Assembly: GCF_002236115.1 (NCBI RefSeq)
Contig: NZ_NIWT01000005.1
Span: forward strand, 434,001 to 498,000
Reading direction: 5' to 3'
Length of the DNA stretch: 64,000 bases
From: Pseudomonas jessenii
GTDB lineage: Bacteria; Pseudomonadota; Gammaproteobacteria; Pseudomonadales; Pseudomonadaceae
Shown: in pieces, positions 45,057 to 52,588 of the stretch
Position numbering within the stretch: the stretch's first letter is position 1
How the letters are laid out: the number at the start of each line of letters is the position of its first letter
Notes under the pieces: model-generated
What the model saw: the letters and a program-made list of their open reading frames with translations, nothing else
Databases searched by the model: none
Told to the model about the DNA's origin: nothing
Program-made: the position numbers and the translations under genes

Positions 45057-45073
45057 TTCACCCGGAGCCCTGA

Positions 45074-45979
45074 ATGACCCTCGAACGCGAAGCCGCCGCC
45101 AACACCGCCAAGGTCCTGTCCGAAGCGCTGCCTTACATCCGCCGTTATGTCGGCAAGACACTGGTGATCAAATACGGCGGCAACGCGATGGAAAGCGAGG
45201 AGCTGAAAACCGGCTTCGCCCGCGACATCGTGCTGATGAAGGCCGTGGGCATCAACCCGGTGGTGGTTCACGGTGGCGGCCCGCAAATCGGTGACCTGCT
45301 CAAGCGCCTGTCGATCGAGAGCCATTTCGTCGACGGCATGCGCGTCACCGACGCCGCGACCATGGACGTGGTTGAAATGGTCCTCGGCGGCCAGGTCAAC
45401 AAGGACATCGTCAACCTGATCAACCGTCATGGCGGCAGCGCCATCGGCCTGACCGGTAAAGACGCCGAGCTGATTCGCGCGAAGAAGCTCACCGTTACCC
45501 GTCAGACGCCGGAAATGACCACCCCGGAAATCATCGACATCGGCCACGTGGGCGAAGTAGTCGGCATCAATACCGACCTGCTGAACCTGTTGGTCAAGGG
45601 CGATTTCATCCCGGTGATCGCGCCCATCGGCGTCGGCGCCAACGGCGAGTCGTACAACATCAACGCTGACCTGGTGGCCGGTAAAGTCGCCGAGGCATTG
45701 AAAGCCGAGAAGTTGATGCTGCTGACCAACATCGCCGGCCTGATGGACAAGTCGGGCACGGTCCTGACCGGCCTGACAACCCAGCAAGTCGACGACCTGA
45801 TCGCCGATGGCACCATCTATGGCGGCATGCTGCCGAAGATCCGTTGCGCACTGGAAGCAGTCCAGGGCGGCGTGGGCAGCTCGCTGATCATCGACGGTCG
45901 CGTGCCGAACGCGATCCTGCTGGAAATTTTCACCGATACCGGCGTGGGCACCCTGATCAGCAATCGCAAGCGTCACTGA
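45074..45979 (+). CDS. argB: Acetylglutamate kinase
   Basis: This 301-residue amino acid kinase has KYGGNAM near the N terminus, VVHGGGPQIGDLL and GGMLPKIRCALEAV. It phosphorylates N-acetylglutamate, the second and usually arginine-controlled step of arginine synthesis in Pseudomonas. The N-terminal helix before the kinase core is of the arginine-sensitive type. It probably shares transcripts with algC. A long composite hairpin ending in T6 follows. Confidence 0.96.
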   Translation: MTLEREAAANTAKVLSEALPYIRRYVGKTLVIKYGGNAMESEELKTGFARDIVLMKAVGINPVVVHGGGPQIGDLLKRLSIESHFVDGMRVTDAATMDVVEMVLGGQVNKDIVNLINRHGGSAIGLTGKDAELIRAKKLTVTRQTPEMTTPEIIDIGHVGEVVGINTDLLNLLVKGDFIPVIAPIGVGANGESYNINADLVAGKVAEALKAEKLMLLTNIAGLMDKSGTVLTGLTTQQVDDLIADGTIYGGMLPKIRCALEAVQGGVGSSLIIDGRVPNAILLEIFTDTGVGTLISNRKRH

Positions 45980-45993
45980 TTCAAGAACGTCAT

Positions 45994-46069
45994 AAAGATC
46001 GCAACCTTCAGCGGCACCTACGGAAGTATGAATTTTCCGTAGGTGCTGACGAAGTCTGCGATCTTTTTT
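45994..46069 (+). terminator. Composite hairpin terminator after argB
   Basis: The outer stem AAAGATCGCA/TGCGATCTTT encloses an inner stem CACCTACGGAA/TTCCGTAGGTG with a nine-base loop, and T6 follows. The nested form is similar to repeated terminator-like palindromes of fluorescent pseudomonads. Confidence 0.8.
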
Positions 46070-46169
46070 ATGCGTGCAGGAAATGCCTCACTTCAGATAA
46101 CGAAACGTCCGACATCATTAAGGAATCAATCTGCATAGGATCTTCCCTGCATCCACAGGAGATCTACCC

Positions 46170-46430
46170 ATGCAAAAAGACCATGTTCCATACGGCAGTG
46201 ACATTTCAGCAGGCACCTACGCCTGCGTAGACTGCGGATTTGAGTATTCAGGCCCGTCGCAAACATCAATGCCACCCTGCCCTGATTTCAAAAAGACCCC
46301 TCACACGCGCAAAGCCTGGAAAGTATTGACCGGCCAGGGCGACGCCCCGAATGACCCGTATCCGGAAAAAACCGACAAATCCGTCGAGAACAAAAAGGCC
46401 GAGACAACCAGCCCTGCGAGCAAAAAATAG
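46170..46430 (+). CDS. Small protein with zinc-ribbon-like N terminus, unknown function
   Basis: This 86-residue protein has TYACVDCGFEY and later PPCPDF, giving a CxxC plus a single CP, which may be a reduced zinc ribbon. The C-terminal half is Lys/Glu/Pro/Ser-rich and probably disordered. CAGGAG precedes the ATG by nine bases, supporting translation. It is followed after 18 bases by another unknown gene, so it may start a small operon. I do not recognise a family with confidence. Confidence 0.7.
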   Translation: MQKDHVPYGSDISAGTYACVDCGFEYSGPSQTSMPPCPDFKKTPHTRKAWKVLTGQGDAPNDPYPEKTDKSVENKKAETTSPASKK

Positions 46431-46448
46431 CCACGGAGGCACTGAGCC

Positions 46449-47021
46449 ATGCAGATCTCGTTCACGATCGACGCCCAGGCTTTCGAGCAGGAGCAGAAGG
46501 AACCGGTCAAGAAAACCCTGAAGATTTCCGACACGGAAATTGCTCATGCCTTACAGCGTATAGCCAAGGCGAGCCTGACTGAATACTTGAAAATGCTGGT
46601 TGAGGGCGGCATGCCGAGCCGGGCCGATGAAGCAAAACAGGACCGTTTGCTGTATCTGATTCAAAGCTACTTCGGGCAGACCCTGCCAACCGAATCGCAG
46701 ATATCGACGATTTTCCAGCTGACTCAGAGCCAAAGCAAAACCTTGCTGAAAAACACGGTTTCACGCTTCCGCAATCAATTGGACGAGATCCTGCAGCACA
46801 GCATGCGAGCCGTGATCGAGTCTGCGGAACACGCGCAGACCGTGTATCTGGTGGTGATCAGCTCGGACGTCATCCGCGATGAACTGAACATGCTGATCAC
46901 CCAGAACGAGCCGACTTTCAAACCCATCATCAAACGCAAAGGCAGTGCCGGGCAGTTCGAAATCAGCGAGGATTCCCACGCGCTGCTGTGCCGGACACTG
47001 GGCCTGAATGCCGTTCAGTGA
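46449..47021 (+). CDS. Helical protein of unknown function
   Basis: This 190-residue soluble protein has no signal peptide. It is rich in helix-forming residues; the middle (TESQISTIFQLTQSQSKTLL, about residues 79-98) could be a winged-helix or helix-turn-helix segment. It overlaps the following membrane-protein gene by 14 bases, which suggests coupled translation. No named family was recognised. The ribosome site CGGAGGCACTGAGCC precedes the ATG. Confidence 0.75.
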   Translation: MQISFTIDAQAFEQEQKEPVKKTLKISDTEIAHALQRIAKASLTEYLKMLVEGGMPSRADEAKQDRLLYLIQSYFGQTLPTESQISTIFQLTQSQSKTLLKNTVSRFRNQLDEILQHSMRAVIESAEHAQTVYLVVISSDVIRDELNMLITQNEPTFKPIIKRKGSAGQFEISEDSHALLCRTLGLNAVQ

Positions 47022-47391
47022 CATCGTCGCGGTCAGTGGTTTGCTGCTGACCCTGACCACATTCATGTTCAACCTGGCATGGCCAAAATTGCATGAAGCG
47101 TTGGAACTGGATGAAAAACAACCAGGCCCACTGGCCAGAAAACGTAGCCGAGAGAAGGTTTCAGGCGTTTTGCTCGGTTGCGCCCTGCCCCTGACCGGCG
47201 CCTTCACAGCACTTTTTTACGTCAACCTGCCGGCCGCCGCTCGAATCATGCGTGGCAGCAGACTGGATCTGTGGGATTTCGATGTGGACCGCACGCTTTA
47301 CGTTCTAGTCGTCGTGGCACTGCTGGGGTTCGCGCTATTCAATCTGGGATTGGCACTAAAACTGATAGGAAAATGGCGAAGACTGCACTGA
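47008..47391 (+). CDS. Small three-span membrane protein of unknown function
   Basis: This 127-residue protein has three likely membrane segments: IVAVSGLLLTLTTFMFNLA at the N terminus, VLLGCALPLTGAFTALFYV in the middle and LYVLVVVALLGFALFNLGLA near the end. A basic loop RKRSREK lies between the first two. It overlaps the preceding gene by 14 bases and ends near a REP pair convergent with pyrE. The three-gene set 46170-47391 is unlike the flanking housekeeping genes and may be an accessory insertion. Confidence 0.75.
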   Translation: MPFSDIVAVSGLLLTLTTFMFNLAWPKLHEALELDEKQPGPLARKRSREKVSGVLLGCALPLTGAFTALFYVNLPAAARIMRGSRLDLWDFDVDRTLYVLVVVALLGFALFNLGLALKLIGKWRRLH

Positions 47392-47410
47392 CAGCACAAA
47401 CAAAAAGCCC

Positions 47411-47527
47411 CTTGTAGGAGCAGCCGGTCGACGCTCGATTGCTCGCGATGGGCGCCAGAGCAACGCGGGCTGCCAGGCACTCCGCATTATCGTTGACGTT
47501 TTTCGCGAGCAAGCTCGCTCCTACAGG
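47411..47527. repeat. REP pair with interrupted left arm
   Basis: The left arm starts TGTAGGAGC, then carries extra bases (AGCCGGTCGACGCTCGATT) before GCTCGCGA. The right arm is intact (TCGCGAGCAAGCTCGCTCCT). It lies between the unknown membrane-protein gene and convergent pyrE. Confidence 0.82.
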
Positions 47528-47536
47528 GTCGGTGTG

Positions 47537-48181
47537 TCAGACGCCGAACTGGGCGCGGTAGGCTTCCACAGCTGGCAGATGCTGCTTGAGCTGCGGATCG
47601 TCCGCCAGGAATTCCAGCACCTGGTTCAGCGAAACGATGCTGATGACCGGGATGCCGAAGTCACGCTCGACTTCCTGGATCGCCGACAACTCGCCGTTGC
47701 CACGCTCCTGACGGTTCAGGGCGATCAGCACGCCTGCCGCCTTGGCGCCGTCCTGGGAGGCGATGATCTGCATCACTTCACGGATGGCGGTGCCAGCGGT
47801 GATCACGTCGTCGATGATCAGCACTTCACCGGTCAGCGGTGCGCCAACCAGGCTGCCGCCTTCGCCGTGGGCCTTGGCTTCCTTGCGGTTGAAGCACCAT
47901 GGCAGGTCACGGTCGTGATGCTCGGCCAGGGCCACGGCGGTAGTCGCCGCCAGCGGGATGCCTTTGTAGGCAGGGCCAAACAGCACGTCGAACGAAATGC
48001 CGCTCTCGGCAATGGCGGCGGCGTAGAAACGACCCAGCTGTGCCAGGGCTGAACCCGAGTTGAACAGGCCGGCATTGAAGAAGTAAGGACTGGTGCGCCC
48101 GGACTTCAGGGTGAACTCACCGAAGCGCAAAACGCCGCGATCGATGGCAAAACGGATGAAATCGCGCTGATACGCTTGCAT
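47537..48181 (-). CDS. pyrE: Orotate phosphoribosyltransferase
   Basis: This 214-residue type I phosphoribosyltransferase has the PRPP loop VLIIDDVITAGTAIREVM and the flexible loop NRKEAKAHGEGG. It converts orotate and PRPP to OMP in pyrimidine synthesis. It is divergent from crc with 81 bases between the starts, the standard Pseudomonas arrangement. Confidence 0.97.
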   Translation of the reverse strand: MQAYQRDFIRFAIDRGVLRFGEFTLKSGRTSPYFFNAGLFNSGSALAQLGRFYAAAIAESGISFDVLFGPAYKGIPLAATTAVALAEHHDRDLPWCFNRKEAKAHGEGGSLVGAPLTGEVLIIDDVITAGTAIREVMQIIASQDGAKAAGVLIALNRQERGNGELSAIQEVERDFGIPVISIVSLNQVLEFLADDPQLKQHLPAVEAYRAQFGV

Positions 48182-48262
48182 GAAAAAACCCCAAATACCA
48201 CGGATTTAGCTAATTAGCTTGACGCCGTGTATCATACACGCACGCGATTTTTGGGGCCATTT

Positions 48263-49042
48263 ATGCGGATCATCAGTGTGAACGTCAATGGTATTCAGGC
48301 TGCAGTCGAGCGTGGTTTGCTCAGTTGGCTGCAAGCACAGAATGCCGACGTCATCTGCCTGCAGGACACCCGTGCCTCCGCCTTTGAACTGGATGACCCA
48401 GCCTTCCAACTGGATGGCTACTTCCTTTATGCCTGCGATGCTGAAGTCCCTGCCCAAGGCGGCGTGGCTTTGTATTCGCGGCTGCAACCGAAGGCTGTCA
48501 TCAGCGGTCTCGGTTTCGAGACGGCCGACCGCTACGGGCGCTACCTGCAAGCAGATTTCGACAAAGTCAGTATTGCCACCTTGCTGCTTCCTTCGGGGAT
48601 GAACGGCGATGAGGACTTGAACCAGAAGTTCAAGCTCATGGACGACTTCGGCAAGTACCTGGACAAGCAGCGGCGCAAACGCCGCGAGTACATTTATTGT
48701 GGCTCGCTGTACGTGGCGCAGCAGAAGCTCGACATCAAGAACTGGCGCGACAGCCAGCAATCTCCGGGCTTCCTGGCACCTGAACGTGCCTGGATGGACG
48801 AGATTGTCGGCAACATGGGTTATGTCGACGCCCTGCGGGAAGTCAGCCGGGAAGGCGACCAGTACAGCTGGTGGCCGGACAACGAACAGGCGGAGATGCT
48901 CAACCTCGGTTGGCGCTTCGACTATCAGTTGCTGACCCCTGGCCTGCGCCGCTTCGTACGCAGCGCACGCCTGCCGCGCCAGCCGCGGTTCTCGCAACAC
49001 GCGCCGCTGATCGTGGACTACGACTGGACGCTGACCATTTAA
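48263..49042 (+). CDS. crc: Catabolite repression control protein Crc
   Basis: This 259-residue protein has an exonuclease III/APE-like fold (MRIISVNVNGIQAAVERGLL, DVICLQDTRA, and C-terminal FSQHAPLIVDYDW) and the Crc length. Crc acts with Hfq in translational repression of less preferred carbon-source genes, including amino acid and polyamine pathways such as those encoded earlier in this window. ATG 48263 is the normal start; 12 upstream codons lie in the promoter region. A strong terminator follows. Confidence 0.95.
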   Translation: MRIISVNVNGIQAAVERGLLSWLQAQNADVICLQDTRASAFELDDPAFQLDGYFLYACDAEVPAQGGVALYSRLQPKAVISGLGFETADRYGRYLQADFDKVSIATLLLPSGMNGDEDLNQKFKLMDDFGKYLDKQRRKRREYIYCGSLYVAQQKLDIKNWRDSQQSPGFLAPERAWMDEIVGNMGYVDALREVSREGDQYSWWPDNEQAEMLNLGWRFDYQLLTPGLRRFVRSARLPRQPRFSQHAPLIVDYDWTLTI

Positions 49043-49060
49043 GCGTCGTTTCGCAGACAC

Positions 49061-49090
49061 AAAAAAGCCGACTTCAGGGTCGGCTTTTTT
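49061..49090 (+). terminator. Rho-independent terminator after crc
   Basis: The stem AAAAAAGCCGAC/GTCGGCTTTTTT with a six-base loop lies 18 bases after the crc stop. Confidence 0.92.
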
Positions 49091-49114
49091 GTGGGCGACG
49101 CTGGCGCCGCCCTC

Positions 49115-49199
49115 TGTAGGAGCGAGCTTGCTCGCGATGGTGTGTCAGTTGACACCAATGTGGCTGACACACCATCGCGAGCAAGCTCGCTCCTACAAG
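49115..49199. repeat. Long near-perfect palindromic REP pair
   Basis: The arms TGTAGGAGCGAGCTTGCTCG and complement are extended inward by ATGGTGTGTCAG/CTGACACACCAT, so nearly the whole 85-base unit can fold as one hairpin. It lies between the convergent crc and DUF4870 genes. Confidence 0.9.
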
Positions 49200-49215
49200 G
49201 GGATCCTGCTGATCG

Positions 49216-49584
49216 TTATTTGATCAACCGCCATGTGAACGGATACCGATAAGGCTGCCCTTCATTGGCCTTCACCCCGGCAATGATCGTTAGCACCAGC
49301 GCACCGATCGCGATCAGGCCAAACAGGAAGAACCCGATAATCACCAGCATCAGCAAGAAGCAGATAGCCGAGGCGATCGCCACCGTTATCTGAAAGTTCA
49401 GCGCTTCCTTGCCCTGGGCATCGATGAACGGGTCCATCTCGCGCTTGATCTGCCAGAGAATCAGCGGGCCGATGATCGTACCGAACGGAATCCAGATCCC
49501 CAGCAAGGCGGACAAGTGGCAAAACATGGCCCACTGACGCGCCTCTTGGCTCGGCGTGGGCAGCGGCAGTTGCTCGTCACTCAT
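49216..49584 (-). CDS. DUF4870 membrane protein
   Basis: This 122-residue protein has a cytoplasmic N terminus, then membrane segments around LSALLGIWIPFGTIIGPLIL and in the last 60 residues (ICFLLMLVIIGFFLFGLIAI). KREMDPFIDAQGKEALNFQ is the DUF4870 hallmark, related to the Tic20 family. The function is unknown. It follows rph on the same strand with 28 bases between, so it may be cotranscribed. Confidence 0.88.
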   Translation of the reverse strand: MSDEQLPLPTPSQEARQWAMFCHLSALLGIWIPFGTIIGPLILWQIKREMDPFIDAQGKEALNFQITVAIASAICFLLMLVIIGFFLFGLIAIGALVLTIIAGVKANEGQPYRYPFTWRLIK

Positions 49585-49612
49585 GGTGTCCTCCTTGTCT
49601 GGAGCAGCCCGG

Positions 49613-50335
49613 TCAGTCGGCCAGGGCGGCCTTTTGCAGTTCGAAGATCTCGTTCATGCCTTTCTTGGCCAGTTCGAGCATGGCGTTCAGCTCTTCAGGC
49701 TGGAACGGCGCGCCTTCGGCAGTGCCCTGGACTTCGATGAAGCCGCCAGCGCTGGTCATTACCACGTTCAGGTCAGTCTCGGCGGCCGAGTCTTCCAGGT
49801 AATCGAGGTCGAGCACCGGTTCACCCTTGTACATGCCCACGGATACAGCGGCGATCATCTGTTTGACCGGGTCGCCGCCCTTCAGGCCACCACGCTTCTT
49901 GATCACTTTCAAGGCATCGATCAGCGCAACCATGGAGCCGGTAATCGAAGCCGTGCGGGTGCCGCCATCAGCCTGGATCACATCGCAGTCGACGTACAGG
50001 GTGATATCGCCCAGTTTGGACATGTCCAGCGCAGCGCGCAGGGAGCGACCGATCAGACGCTGGATTTCCAGGGTGCGACCGCCTTGCTTGCCACGGCTGG
50101 CTTCACGCTGGTTACGCTCGCCGGTAGCACGCGGCAGCATGCCGTACTCGGCAGTCAACCAACCCTGGCCCTGGCCTTTCAGGAAACGCGGTACGCCCGG
50201 TTCAACGCTGACGGTGCAGATGACCTTGGTATCACCGAATTCGACCAGCACAGAACCCTCGGCGTGCTTGGTGTAGTTGCGGGTGATGCGGATCGAGCGG
50301 AGCTGATCGGCAGCGCGACCACTTGGACGTATCAT
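49613..50335 (-). CDS. rph: Ribonuclease PH
   Basis: This 240-residue phosphorolytic exoribonuclease has MIRPSGRAADQLRSIRITRN at its start, RSLRAALD and a catalytic-region DCDVIQADGGTRTASITG. It trims tRNA 3' ends and helps degrade structured RNA. ATG 50335 gives the exact family start; an upstream extension in frame is rejected. It is divergent from yicC, as in other gammaproteobacteria. Confidence 0.96.
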   Translation of the reverse strand: MIRPSGRAADQLRSIRITRNYTKHAEGSVLVEFGDTKVICTVSVEPGVPRFLKGQGQGWLTAEYGMLPRATGERNQREASRGKQGGRTLEIQRLIGRSLRAALDMSKLGDITLYVDCDVIQADGGTRTASITGSMVALIDALKVIKKRGGLKGGDPVKQMIAAVSVGMYKGEPVLDLDYLEDSAAETDLNVVMTSAGGFIEVQGTAEGAPFQPEELNAMLELAKKGMNEIFELQKAALAD

Positions 50336-50603
50336 AGGGAGTACCTGTACTGGGGACGGAAAACTGCGGAGCATTATAGAGCCGACGGCCGCCACTGGGC
50401 ACTTCTAAAAAAATCCGCCGACGACCGAGGGCTCTGTACCGCGCGCCGGTGCAGGCCTGCCGCTCTTTGTCACACTGTGTGTTTGGGCGCATCCGCGCCA
50501 CTGCGCTACAATCCTGCGCCTTTGCTGCCAGTCGGCTTTAATTCATTGATATCGGATTCCCGGAACCTCGGTTCTGTGCCGATCTGCCTTGCGAGGTACC
50601 TCC

Positions 50604-51467
50604 ATGGTGCACAGCATGACCGCCTTCGCCCGCGTCGAGAAAGCCGGCGTCCAGGGCACCCTGAGCTGGGAACTGCGCTCGGTCAACAGCCGCTACCTGG
50701 AACCCCACCTGCGCCTGCCGGAGTCCTTTCGCGACCTCGAGGGCGCTGTTCGTGAAGCCCTGCGCCAGGGTGTATCGCGGGGCAAGCTTGAATGCACCCT
50801 GCGCTTCACCGAAGAAAACACCGGCAAGGCGCTGCAAATCGATCAGGAGCGCGCCGCGCAACTGGTCGCCGCCGCCGAGACCATCGCCAGCCTGATCAAG
50901 AACCCGGCAGCGCTGAACCCGCTGGAAGTCCTTGCCTGGCCCGGCGTACTGGTAGGCGACGCCACCGACCCGCAAGCCTTGAACGCCGAAGCGCTGGCAC
51001 TGTTCAATCAGGGCCTCAAGGAGCTGAAGGCCGGCCGCGAGCGCGAAGGCGCGGAGCTGGCGCGGCTGATCAACGAGCGCCTGAGCGCCATCGAAGAAGA
51101 CGTGGTGACCTTGCGCGAACTGGTCCCGCAAATGCTCGCCACCCAGCGCCAGAAAGTCCTCGACCGTTTCGCCGACATGAAGGCCGAGATGGATCCGCAG
51201 CGCCTGGAGCAGGAAATGGTCATGCTCGCGCAAAAAAGTGACGTCGCCGAAGAACTGGATCGCCTGAGCACTCATATCATCGAAGTTCGCCGGGTGCTCA
51301 AATCCGGCGGTGCCGCCGGTCGGCGCCTGGACTTCCTGATGCAGGAACTCAACCGCGAAGCCAATACACTGGGCTCCAAAGCCTTCGACCCGCGCAGTAC
51401 CCAGGCTGCGGTCAACCTCAAGGTGTTGATCGAGCAGATGCGCGAACAAGTGCAGAATATTGAGTAA
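50604..51467 (+). CDS. yicC: YicC family endoribonuclease-like protein
   Basis: This 287-residue protein starts MVHSMTAFARVEKAGVQGTL and ends with the DUF1732 segment ELNREANTLGSKAFDPRSTQ typical of YicC/YloC. Recent work in other bacteria describes YicC as an endoribonuclease. GCGAGGTACCTCC precedes ATG 50604; ATG 50589 is possible but less typical. The gmk gene follows after 12 bases. Confidence 0.93.
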   Translation: MVHSMTAFARVEKAGVQGTLSWELRSVNSRYLEPHLRLPESFRDLEGAVREALRQGVSRGKLECTLRFTEENTGKALQIDQERAAQLVAAAETIASLIKNPAALNPLEVLAWPGVLVGDATDPQALNAEALALFNQGLKELKAGREREGAELARLINERLSAIEEDVVTLRELVPQMLATQRQKVLDRFADMKAEMDPQRLEQEMVMLAQKSDVAEELDRLSTHIIEVRRVLKSGGAAGRRLDFLMQELNREANTLGSKAFDPRSTQAAVNLKVLIEQMREQVQNIE

Positions 51468-51479
51468 GGCTACCCCGAC

Positions 51480-52100
51480 ATGACACACAGCACCGGCACC
51501 CTGTACATCATTTCCGCTCCTTCGGGCGCGGGCAAGAGCAGTCTGGTCAAGGCTTTGACCGACGCAAATCCGGAGATCCGCGTCTCGGTCTCCCACACCA
51601 CCCGCGCCATGCGCCCCGGTGAAGTGAATGGCGTGAACTATCACTTCGTCGACCGCAGCGAGTTCGTGAAGATGATCGAGCACGGGGACTTCCTCGAGCG
51701 CGCCGAAGTGTTCGGCAACCTCTACGGCACCTCGCAAAGCCACCTGCAGCAAACCCTGGACGAAGGCCACGACCTGATTCTGGAAATCGACTGGCAAGGT
51801 GCCGAGCAAGTGCGCAAGCTGATGCCTCAGGCCCGCTCGATCTTCATTCTGCCGCCGTCATTGCAGGCCCTGCACCAGCGCCTGACCAATCGCGGCCAGG
51901 ACAGTGACGAAGTCATTGACGGCCGGATGCGCGAAGCCGTCAGCGAAATGAGCCACTACGTCGACTACGACTACCTGATCATCAACGACGATTTCGCCCA
52001 CGCGCTGCACGATCTGAAGGCGATTTTCCGCGCCAATCAGCTGATTCAAAAGCGTCAGCAACAGCGTCACGGCAAATTGCTGGCTGAATTGCTCGGTTAA
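51480..52100 (+). CDS. gmk: Guanylate kinase
   Basis: This 206-residue kinase has the P-loop SAPSGAGKSSLVKAL, the GMP-binding VSHTTRAMRPGEVNGVNYHF region and EIDWQGAEQVR. It phosphorylates GMP to GDP and supplies GTP for growth and for alarmone synthesis by SpoT, encoded nearby. A terminator-like hairpin at 52168-52204 separates it from rpoZ. Confidence 0.97.
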   Translation: MTHSTGTLYIISAPSGAGKSSLVKALTDANPEIRVSVSHTTRAMRPGEVNGVNYHFVDRSEFVKMIEHGDFLERAEVFGNLYGTSQSHLQQTLDEGHDLILEIDWQGAEQVRKLMPQARSIFILPPSLQALHQRLTNRGQDSDEVIDGRMREAVSEMSHYVDYDYLIINDDFAHALHDLKAIFRANQLIQKRQQQRHGKLLAELLG

Positions 52101-52167
52101 TCAGCTCTTCCCAAAACCGCTGCAAGGGCTTTACATTGGTACTTGCAGCGCGTTGAAGGGCTTGGTC

Positions 52168-52204
52168 AAAAAATCAGCGCTTCCCTAAACGCTGGTGATT
52201 TTTT
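52168..52204 (+). terminator. Terminator-like hairpin between gmk and rpoZ
   Basis: AAAAAATCAGCG pairs with CGCTGGTGATTTTTT, with one bulged base and a ten-base loop, ending in T6. It lies 67 bases after the gmk stop and 63 bases before rpoZ. Confidence 0.8.
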
Positions 52205-52267
52205 AAACTGTCGAGTCCGCTCGCCCATCCGGGCAGCGCGCATATTGCATTTGCTACGAGGAAGACC

Positions 52268-52531
52268 ATGGCCCGCGTAACCGTTGAAGACTGCCTAGAA
52301 CACGTGGATAACCGCTTTGAGCTGGTCATGCTCTCTACCAAGCGTGCCCGTCAACTGGCCACCGGCGGCAAAGAGCCGAAAGTAGCATGGGAAAACGACA
52401 AGCCTACCGTCGTTGCCCTGCGCGAAATCGCTGAAGGCCTGATCGACTACGCAGCTATCGCCGAAGCCGAAATCGTTGAAGATGAACCGCTTTTTGCTGC
52501 ATTCGAGGACGAGTCCAACGAGGCCGTCTAA
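52268..52531 (+). CDS. rpoZ: RNA polymerase omega subunit
   Basis: This 87-residue protein has MARVTVEDCLEHVDNRFELV then LSTKRARQLATGG and VVALREIAEGLIDY, the standard omega pattern. Omega helps assemble RNA polymerase and forms part of one ppGpp site, fitting its place directly before spoT. GAGGAAG precedes the ATG. Confidence 0.97.
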   Translation: MARVTVEDCLEHVDNRFELVMLSTKRARQLATGGKEPKVAWENDKPTVVALREIAEGLIDYAAIAEAEIVEDEPLFAAFEDESNEAV

Positions 52532-52588
52532 GCCTATGCCTGGTCGACGTAGCACGGCGCGGGATAAAAGCTTACGGCAGGAGACATC

